A program made the position numbers and the translations under genes. 6,504 nucleotides of DNA from Pirellulaceae bacterium (lineage in GTDB: Bacteria > Planctomycetota > Planctomycetia > Pirellulales > Pirellulaceae): NCBI GenBank assembly GCA_020846515.1, contig JADLDX010000663.1, forward strand, positions 1-6,504. The letters run 5' to 3'. Below the pieces are notes generated by a model. It saw only the letters and a program-made list of their open reading frames with translations, ran no database searches and was not told where the DNA came from. Positions 1 to 6,244 of the stretch are shown piece after piece (position 1 is the stretch's first letter; each line of letters starts with the position of its first letter).

Positions 1-58
1 CCCGACTGAGCTGACGCCAGTCGCCCCTCCCGCTGCTACGCACAGCGGGAGGGTTAGT
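1..58 (+). repeat. Modular two-hairpin intergenic element, copy 1 (GACTG-type core, cut by window edge)
   Basis: The window opens within the head (CCC, then the GACTG...CAGTC hairpin at 4-22). An 11-bp perfect stem follows, CCCTCCCGCTG (25-35) with CAGCGGGAGGG (43-53), around the loop CTACGCA. The tail is GGGAGGGTTAGT (47-58). It matches copy 3 at 1-22 exactly and then diverges by a few substitutions and a small indel. Its tail faces that of copy 2: GGGAGGGTTAGT, AGA, ACTAACCCTCCC is a perfect 12-bp inverted repeat at 47-73. Confidence 0.8.
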
Positions 59-61
59 AGA

Positions 62-133
62 ACTAACCCTCCCAAGCGCAGCTTAGGGAGGGTCGAAAAT
101 CACGCCTTCAGCGTAGATTTTCGGGGAGGGTGC
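62..133 (-). repeat. Modular two-hairpin intergenic element, copy 2 (GAAAATC-type core)
   Basis: Read on the minus strand: head GCACCCTCCCC (133-123), first hairpin (122-95) with arms GAAAATC/GATTTTC and inner stem ACGC/GCGT, spacer arm GACCCTCCC (94-86), second hairpin core TAAGCTGCGCTT (85-74), and tail GGGAGGGTTAGT (73-62). Head, spacer arm and tail match copies 1 and 3. The first hairpin is a different sequence and length: 28 bases here against 19. Both hairpins of this copy carry a single unpaired base at the same place, an A at 85 and at 115 on the plus strand. Confidence 0.8.
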
Positions 134-203
134 GTGCGCCGCACAAACGAGCTCGCAGCGGAATACTTCATGCTTGGGTTAGCACGGGAGGCACCCTCCC
201 CGA
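121..203. repeat. 13-bp perfect inverted repeat formed by the heads of copies 2 and 3
   Basis: TCGGGGAGGGTGC (121-133) is the exact reverse complement of GCACCCTCCCCGA (191-203). The arms enclose 57 bases (134-190) that contain GTGCG-C-CGCAC (134-144) and the palindrome CGAGCTCG (148-155) but no gene or further element copy. The arms could pair in RNA or mark the ends of an inserted unit. The simplest explanation is two elements lying head to head. Confidence 0.75.
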
Positions 204-254
204 CTGAGCTGACGCCAGTCGACCCTCCCACTGCTACGCAGCAAGAGGGTTAGT
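191..254 (+). repeat. Modular two-hairpin intergenic element, copy 3 (GACTG-type core)
   Basis: The order is head GCACCCTCCCC (191-201), first hairpin GACTGAGCTGACGCCAGTC (202-220), spacer arm GACCCTCCC (221-229), second hairpin core around TGCT-ACGC-AGCA (232-243), and tail GAGGGTTAGT (245-254). The outer arms CCCTC and GAGGG can pair around the second core. The 22 bases at 199-220 are identical to positions 1-22. The tail has lost part of the GGGAGGG arm seen in the other two copies. This copy is closest to the stop of the giant gene, on the opposite strand sense to transcription. Confidence 0.8.
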
Positions 255-255
255 T

Positions 256-273
256 TGCTGCTGCGCAGCAGCA
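256..273 (-). terminator. 18-bp perfect palindrome just after the giant gene; possible weak terminator
   Basis: TGCTGCTGCGCAGCAGCA is a perfect palindrome starting about 10 bases past the TAG stop. As RNA it would fold into a GC-rich stem of about 7 bp with a 4-base loop. There is no T run after it on the minus strand (the next bases are AACTAACCC), so it is not a canonical intrinsic terminator. It may act as a 3' stabilising hairpin or a Rho-linked end. It could also be an extension of the adjacent repeat element, or a protein-binding site. Confidence 0.35.
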
Positions 274-283
274 TGAGAAATCA

Positions 284-3200
284 CTATTCAATAACGCTGC
301 GGAGCAACACGCAGTTGTCGGTGTTCAAGTCCTTGCCGGTCTCGTAGCCGACGGGGATTGAGCGGTCGACCATGTAGAAGGCACGATGTCGCTTCGATCG
401 ACCCTGTTCCGAGCCATATTCTTGTCCGATGTTGCCGGTGATCCCATCGAACTCGAAATAGCCCAGCGTCATCCGTACCGAGAAAACGTTCGAACGATTG
501 GTCACCAAATTGGCCATACGGGATACGGGGTAGTTAAAGGTAAACGAGTTGCGAAGTCCCGTACCGGCGGCTGCATTCGGATAGACGCCAGGTTCTTCTG
601 TATCGAACAATCGATTTGCGGGACTCGCCAGGCGATGACGGAGCAAACCCATGGCCGCGGAGGTCGTACTGTGCTGGACCACCGACGGAAAATTGTAGGG
701 TGTCAACGGACTACCAAAGACACGCAAAAACTCCGAGGGTGAACGAGGGTCCAAGTGAGGATTGGGATCAGTCATTAAACGGGTTGGCATCAGGCCCGGC
801 GGCAAATTGCTATACCCCTGTCGATCACTGACCAAGGTCGTGTAGAAAGGAATCGCGGCAGACAGTCGCGTTGCGGAGTCGGTGGGCGTCATGATGTTCC
901 ACATCAAGCCACGAATCACCCTAGGCTCGACCGCCGTGTTGAGATTGATTCGACCAGGTTCGCGGAACGTGGGTATCGAGTTAAACGGTGCGCGATAGGG
1001 TTCGAACAATTGAGTCCGAGTAATATCAGTTCGCGTGGCCGATATATCGCCGCGCACGGCCACAGGGTTCACTACTTTCCAAGCATCCACCCACGGGCTG
1101 CGCACGCCGACGCACTCGAGCAGTATCGCCGTACTGCGATCTTGACCGGCCACCGGCCTGTTGGCCGGCGGAGTTGCATAGGGGTCCACGGCTGGCAAAT
1201 GCAGATCTTCAAAATCCAATGTATGCGTGAACCTCGGTAGAGTAGGCGTCGTCGCGTTGAACGCAAATTCTTGTTGAAACTGACCAGGTGAGCTGAGCGG
1301 AACACTGGTCAATTCATAAGCGTTGACAAAGTCGCGATTGGCAAAGTACGGCGCGTGCGGCAACAGCAACGGATTGGCTGGATCAGCCGGTATCACGGCT
1401 CCCCATGGATTGGGACCAGGCACACCTTTGAAATAGGTCGCAAACTGATAGTCATGTACCGCTTGAGCAGCAGGTAGCGGTGGCGTTTGCAACAATCCCG
1501 TACCACGAATCACATACCGCGGATTCAAATAGCCCAGCGTCGAGAAAACGGCTGCGGGACCGCGCGGATTCGGGGTCGCTCCCGAGGCTGTATAAAGTTC
1601 AGTCGGTAACTCGTAATCAAAGTACGGCGCACCCACGCTCCCAACTGGCGTCGATGGAGTCGTCGTGACTTCCGAGTGATAACTGTACAACGTAGCCCCT
1701 TGTGGTAACGAGGCCGTATTGGTCGCCTGACCAGGCATGAGCATCGTGCCCGTCTTCTGACGACTGGCAAAGATGATGTCGCCATCATTTGGCAAGTTTT
1801 CTTCCCCCGAGAACACTGTTAAGTCGATCGACATCCAGTCCACGGTTATGTACGGGTTGAATATCGCATGGAAAGGACGGGCAGGATCAGCCAGTCGCTG
1901 CAAAGCGGCTGCCGTCCAATTGAACTCCGTTCGAATTCCAGGATAGTCATTGGTTGCAGTCGTAGGATCCCAATCGTTTTGTGCCAAGTATGCAGTAGGA
2001 TCCTTGTCCAACGGAGTTGGAGGCGTGCCCGTGTTGGCGTTCAAGTCGATATACGCATCTTTGTTGATCAACGGATTCGTCGTGTTCGGGCTGGCAAAGC
2101 CCGGTGCATTGGTATCCGCATCTGTGCCACTATCAGCGCTGTTCAAGAAGTAATCAGGTTTTTGGTAGTAGGCCTCACGAGTCGGTTCCGAAACATTCAG
2201 TCCGATCCACTTGTACGGTATTTGGGGATCAGACAACCAATCATTCGGAGGCGGAGTCGGACCCGCAAAATCGGGAACTTGCATGCCCGCCGTCATACCA
2301 ACACATTCACGCACGCGGTCGGCGAAGGCTGCGTTGTAAGTGGCGTTGGCAGGCATGTTGCTGGCCACGATCGGCGTCGGAGTGCCTAGGGCCCATAACG
2401 CGGGCTCGTTGTTTTGATTCCAGATCTGAACCCAACTGTCAAGAATCTGGAATCGATGATGGCTGGGCCTATGCGTGGGCACACCGGACTGAGTCTTGCT
2501 GCCCAAATAAGTAACAGGCCGCGGACCAACCACCAGGAACTGTCCACCGGCGACGAGATTCTGACCAGCCGTATAACGGAAGACACGATTCTCTGGGCTG
2601 GTGACACCGGCAGCCACCAAGTGCGGCAACGCATGGTTGCTAGCAGCCGGGGCGATATCCGCAAACCACATCACGCGATCGATCACTGGTTCGGGTATCG
2701 GCGTGCCCACGGTGTCAGGAATAGGCATCCAAGCCAAGCCGGAGGCCGGATCATTATTTACTTGATATGTATAGTAATATCGCTTGGCGGCCGCGGCCGG
2801 AGTGGTGCTTTCGTAAGCCTGGGTGAACGCATCTTTCGAATCCGTGGGCGAACTCGGATCCAGTTGTGGGTTCAAGAAGGCCACGCGCCACACTGGAAAT
2901 GGATTGGCAGGATCAGCTGGATTCGGTGCCGTACGGTTCAGATTTAACTTGGGGATCGTGCCATCTAATGTGTAGAGCGCGCCGGTCGCAGGTGGCAGAG
3001 TGCCATCGGAATTACTCACGTTACTGGTCGTGCGTGGACAAAAGAATTCCATGAACAAAGAACCTTGAGGCACGCGCAATTGCTCGGTCGGTTGCATGCC
3101 CGGAGGCGGCATCGGCTGGCGACGAATGTTCAAGTTGTGGAAGGCCAACGTTTCCGTCATGAGCAGTTCAGGCTGCTCCATACCCCAGACCACCGCATCG

Positions 3201-6133
3201 GGTTGCCAATATGGCGTCTTGGGAGCAAAGGTCGTGCTGTCGTAAGGGAAGCTGGTCATCGACGCATCTTGGTCGCGGAAATCGACAACGTTCACCGCCC
3301 ACTGCGCCAGGATACGCGCACGTTCAACCGGTGTCGGAGCCGTAGTACTGGCCGCAGGGTGATTAGAAAACCGATGCTCGGCAGGCAAGATAAGCTGGGC
3401 CAAACAGTACAGGTGCCGAGCAAACAGTTGCTTGGCTTGATTACCACTGTATTGCGTTTGTTCCGCGGCCGAAGCAGCCCGCCAAGCGGGATCGAAATCT
3501 CCTGCAGGCACAGTGGCATCACGTGCGTATTCGTCAGCAGGCATCGCAGCCACCACTGGGTAGGTTGCGAAATTGCCCGGTTCATCGGCCTCATCGATCA
3601 CGCTATCAAAATCATCATCCACACCGTTACCCAAAGGTCGATTGAGATCCAACGGACGATTCTGCATAAATTCGAGAGGGAACAATCGCTTCAGCGCCGA
3701 AGTTGGGAAATAAATGACTGGTGGCGTTGCCAGCAAGCTGGGCGTTTTGTTTCGCGCGTATGCTTCTACAAACTCAATAAACGAACTGACTCGCCGGGTG
3801 GCCGTGGCAACGTTGGCTGGCGGTGCTGCCGTACTTACATATCGCGGATAGGTGTAATTCAAGGGGAACGTAGGCAGCGTCAGAGCTACGTTGCGAGGCG
3901 AAATGGAGCGAATGCGATCCAAGTAACCAGCCGCAGCAGTCGAGAATGAAGTCGACGCAGCCGCTTGAAGTCGACGTGGCAAGGCGGCGCGATCCAGGTC
4001 ATTCAACCGCACCAGGCGTTGATACTCACTAAAGGTAAACTGATGATCGCCGCGCCCGTGAAACAGCACATGCGATTCATACGGGTCGTCGATCGTCTCG
4101 CTGAAGGCAGCACTCTCGACAATGATCGGGTTGCTCAGAAAGTCCAAGCCCAAGAAAGATCGACCACGCACAACCATCGGAAACGGCGATAAGGGATAGC
4201 CAATGCGCGATGCGGGCGCAGTGAACATACCCGGCGAGTCTGGGCGGTTATGTTCCAGCAAAGCACTGATCGGATCATTACCAATCTGGCCAGGCACCGT
4301 ATCGCCGGTGGCCGCGGATTGGTAACGGTTGTTCAGCAAACTACTAAATTCAGTCGCGGTACTAAATAAGGGCCTGAGCGATACTTCAGCACTTCCGAAC
4401 CCTGTGCCTTGCGGCCAATGCCCCGGATTGCCCGTCACGGCTTGCTGATGAGCGTACTTGTTTCGTTCGAGTACAGGGAACGTAAATATGTTTTGCCCTT
4501 GAGTCGCATCGTTGACTTGGAGCTGGTTGCCCGCGGCATTCAAATCCAACTTGCCATCCATGTCTTCGATATAAAACGCCACCAAGGCTTTCAACAACTT
4601 GCCTTCCGGTGAAGTCATCAGTGGGAAGTTCAGGTCGGTCCAAACACTATCACCCACTCCATCACCATCGTTATCCACATCCCATGGACCGCGCGTCATC
4701 CAGCGCATCCAGGCTTGAAATTTGAGTTCTTCCGTCGCATTAGGCAGTACCGTCCAGTTAATCGATAACTGAGGCGTCCGCAATCCGGCACCAAATGCAG
4801 CCGATAGACCATTCGATCCGGAGAACATCGCGTTCTTCACGCCGCCGGCGCCAAAGCCAGTCAAGTTGTACGACACGGGACGACCCGTCGCGCGCTGGAC
4901 CAGTTCGAGGAAGTCCAGAAAGTTCTGCCTGACCAAGGGATCCGTCGGATTGGCAATCGGCGACAGGTCAGGCGACAAGGCAAACAACTGATTGAGAATG
5001 GCAGGTCGATGGAACGAAGGAATGATGTCATCACTGCCCGAAGAGCCGGTGACAGCCTGCTGCTTTAAGGCCATGAAAAAGTTTTGGTAATCAGCCGCAT
5101 CCCAAGGTTCATCGGTATCACCCGCAGGTGCGTAGCCCGAATTAAACAATCGCGACTGAGCTCGATTGCCCAGATACGCATCCGGTACAGCGCCCCCAAA
5201 GTTTCCACCAGTAGTCGTCGCATTGGTGACGGTCCCGGACATATCCAAGCCCATGCCATTGGAGTTCATCACCCCGGCATTGACCATAAACGTATACGGT
5301 AGAGTCAGCGCAGGGCCATAGTTTTGGTAGAGCAACGACGCAGGTTCGGTCGCTAGCCAATCCGTGATCGGAGCCGTAGTGACGACGCCCGTCGCCGAGT
5401 TTCGCACAGCCACCAGCTCATCAGCCACGCTCGATAGATCAATCGTGATCGTATACTGCAGGTCAGCGCGTAATGGATCCAGAGTTGGCGTACCTGACAC
5501 GTCGATTACATCCACTTCGCCGATGTAACGAATGATGCGGAACGATCTGCCAATCAGTGGTCCTTGAAGGAAAGTAATCGTGCGACCATTCCAGGCATCC
5601 CACTGTTCGGGCAATGGGAAAGTGGCGATCGAGAACGAACCAGTCACCCAAGCCAGAGGAATTTTCAAAAATTGCCCAGGCGTACCCCCGAAGGCTTGCG
5701 GACCCTCGAGGCTGTTTACATCAAAGGCCGGCCAGCCAGCCGGCATGGAATATGGATCATTGCCTGCTTGATTGCGCTGCGGATTGTCACGCAGTCCGTT
5801 CGCGCCGAGAATATAGCGTGCGGTCAAAAACAATGGCGAGTCGCTGCCAGCGGCGCTGGGCGGATTACTACCATACAAATCGCCGAGGAGATCATTTTTC
5901 CAAGCCACGGAGTGCATATCCGTTGTTCCGCGCAGCACCTGTCGAAAGGCTTGATCGAGCAAGTGTTCCGAAGGCGTCTCGCGATAGTCGCGCTTGATCA
6001 AGGCCGTACTGGCACTTCTACTTTGCGTCGCAAAGACTACATAAGTCACAGCCAACAAGCTCAGCAGCGATAACATCCCCAGGACGATCAGCAGCACCAA
6101 ACCGTGGCGGCGTCGTTTCCTATTGATCAGCAT
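284..6133 (-). CDS. Giant GspK-like pseudopilin family protein, planctomycete type (1949 aa)
   Basis: Seen (numbered from the ATG at 6131-6133): a basic leader (RKRRRHG, residues 5-11), then a hydrophobic helix at about 12-35 starting LVLLIVLGMLSLLSLL. The rest is a long, presumably extracytoplasmic, Pro/Asn/Thr-rich region with few cysteines. This resembles a class III prepilin signal with cleavage after G11. Position +5 is Ile rather than Glu, as in the T2SS minor pseudopilin GspK. Further landmarks are an Asp-rich loop DVDNDGDGVGDSVW (485-498), EDMDGKLDLNAAG (523-535), NGVDDDFDSVIDEADEP (836-852), AVNVVDFRDQDASMT (946-960), VWGMEQPELLMTETLAFH (982-999), PGRINLNTA (1726-1734) and a C-terminal RHRAFYMVDRSIPVG block from 1915. 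Family knowledge: GspK is about 300 residues, binds calcium and carries paired FNLN/INLNTA-type motifs. I recognise several of the other phrases from large uncharacterised planctomycete proteins. Inference: a membrane-anchored tip or minor pilin of a secretion- or pilus-like machine. The frame is intact, with stop TAG at 284-286. Exact function is unknown. Confidence 0.93.
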   Translation of the reverse strand: MLINRKRRRHGLVLLIVLGMLSLLSLLAVTYVVFATQSRSASTALIKRDYRETPSEHLLDQAFRQVLRGTTDMHSVAWKNDLLGDLYGSNPPSAAGSDSPLFLTARYILGANGLRDNPQRNQAGNDPYSMPAGWPAFDVNSLEGPQAFGGTPGQFLKIPLAWVTGSFSIATFPLPEQWDAWNGRTITFLQGPLIGRSFRIIRYIGEVDVIDVSGTPTLDPLRADLQYTITIDLSSVADELVAVRNSATGVVTTAPITDWLATEPASLLYQNYGPALTLPYTFMVNAGVMNSNGMGLDMSGTVTNATTTGGNFGGAVPDAYLGNRAQSRLFNSGYAPAGDTDEPWDAADYQNFFMALKQQAVTGSSGSDDIIPSFHRPAILNQLFALSPDLSPIANPTDPLVRQNFLDFLELVQRATGRPVSYNLTGFGAGGVKNAMFSGSNGLSAAFGAGLRTPQLSINWTVLPNATEELKFQAWMRWMTRGPWDVDNDGDGVGDSVWTDLNFPLMTSPEGKLLKALVAFYIEDMDGKLDLNAAGNQLQVNDATQGQNIFTFPVLERNKYAHQQAVTGNPGHWPQGTGFGSAEVSLRPLFSTATEFSSLLNNRYQSAATGDTVPGQIGNDPISALLEHNRPDSPGMFTAPASRIGYPLSPFPMVVRGRSFLGLDFLSNPIIVESAAFSETIDDPYESHVLFHGRGDHQFTFSEYQRLVRLNDLDRAALPRRLQAAASTSFSTAAAGYLDRIRSISPRNVALTLPTFPLNYTYPRYVSTAAPPANVATATRRVSSFIEFVEAYARNKTPSLLATPPVIYFPTSALKRLFPLEFMQNRPLDLNRPLGNGVDDDFDSVIDEADEPGNFATYPVVAAMPADEYARDATVPAGDFDPAWRAASAAEQTQYSGNQAKQLFARHLYCLAQLILPAEHRFSNHPAASTTAPTPVERARILAQWAVNVVDFRDQDASMTSFPYDSTTFAPKTPYWQPDAVVWGMEQPELLMTETLAFHNLNIRRQPMPPPGMQPTEQLRVPQGSLFMEFFCPRTTSNVSNSDGTLPPATGALYTLDGTIPKLNLNRTAPNPADPANPFPVWRVAFLNPQLDPSSPTDSKDAFTQAYESTTPAAAAKRYYYTYQVNNDPASGLAWMPIPDTVGTPIPEPVIDRVMWFADIAPAASNHALPHLVAAGVTSPENRVFRYTAGQNLVAGGQFLVVGPRPVTYLGSKTQSGVPTHRPSHHRFQILDSWVQIWNQNNEPALWALGTPTPIVASNMPANATYNAAFADRVRECVGMTAGMQVPDFAGPTPPPNDWLSDPQIPYKWIGLNVSEPTREAYYQKPDYFLNSADSGTDADTNAPGFASPNTTNPLINKDAYIDLNANTGTPPTPLDKDPTAYLAQNDWDPTTATNDYPGIRTEFNWTAAALQRLADPARPFHAIFNPYITVDWMSIDLTVFSGEENLPNDGDIIFASRQKTGTMLMPGQATNTASLPQGATLYSYHSEVTTTPSTPVGSVGAPYFDYELPTELYTASGATPNPRGPAAVFSTLGYLNPRYVIRGTGLLQTPPLPAAQAVHDYQFATYFKGVPGPNPWGAVIPADPANPLLLPHAPYFANRDFVNAYELTSVPLSSPGQFQQEFAFNATTPTLPRFTHTLDFEDLHLPAVDPYATPPANRPVAGQDRSTAILLECVGVRSPWVDAWKVVNPVAVRGDISATRTDITRTQLFEPYRAPFNSIPTFREPGRINLNTAVEPRVIRGLMWNIMTPTDSATRLSAAIPFYTTLVSDRQGYSNLPPGLMPTRLMTDPNPHLDPRSPSEFLRVFGSPLTPYNFPSVVQHSTTSAAMGLLRHRLASPANRLFDTEEPGVYPNAAAGTGLRNSFTFNYPVSRMANLVTNRSNVFSVRMTLGYFEFDGITGNIGQEYGSEQGRSKRHRAFYMVDRSIPVGYETGKDLNTDNCVLLRSVIE

Positions 6134-6244
6134 AATGCACTCCAAACGGGATTTTTATGTTGGCTGGCCCAGAGCGCTGGGGCGAACGATCGAGTAGTTG
6201 ATTGATTAGTATTCGGGGTCAGGTGACCAATGACCATGTCATCA
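6134..6244. other. Short intergenic gap between the two minus-strand genes
   Basis: These 111 bases hold the ribosome-binding site of the giant gene. A small inverted repeat CCCAG-AGCG-CTGGG lies at 6168-6181, and a near-palindrome GGTCA-GG-TGACC at 6217-6228 is followed by another TGACC at 6231-6235. No convincing -35/-10 promoter pair and no hairpin followed by a T run is visible on the minus strand. This leaves read-through from the upstream gene as the simpler reading. The small repeats could be an operator, but they are short enough to be chance. Confidence 0.5.
6140..6143 (-). promoter_or_regulatory. Shine-Dalgarno GGAG that fixes the start of the giant gene
   Basis: On the minus strand the sequence reads TTGGAG, TGCATT, then ATG. 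GGAG sits 6 bases before the ATG at 6131-6133, which is ideal spacing. A TTG at 6143-6145 in the same frame would add four residues (MECI), but it overlaps this site and has no comparable site of its own. I therefore chose the ATG, which also places the basic leader directly at the N terminus. Confidence 0.8.

Noticed and set aside
25..122. Canonical intrinsic terminators for the giant gene
   Set aside because: The hairpins are strong, but none is followed by a T run on the minus strand, and they lie 160 bases or more past the stop. A repeat element explains them better.
1..283. CRISPR array
   Set aside because: The repeats are in both orientations, self-complementary and of mixed core sequence. 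They lack equal-length spacers, and no cas gene is visible.
3065..3949. 294-residue open frame on the plus strand, and other plus-strand frames across 386-6073
   Set aside because: They lie entirely inside the giant minus-strand gene, are rich in Arg/His/Ser/Ile as expected of antisense shadows, and show no domain or convincing ribosome-binding site.
284..6133. Gene fusion, frameshift or assembly error behind the unusual length
   Set aside because: The frame is open throughout with uniform composition. The N-terminal, central and C-terminal motifs all fit one known type of giant planctomycete protein.
6134..6145. TTG start adding MECI to the giant protein
   Set aside because: The TTG overlaps the GGAG site that is ideally spaced for the ATG at 6131-6133, and the extra residues would displace the basic leader.
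6168..6181. CCCAG-AGCG-CTGGG hairpin as terminator of the upstream gene
   Set aside because: The 5-bp stem is short and is followed on the minus strand by CCAGCC, not T residues.
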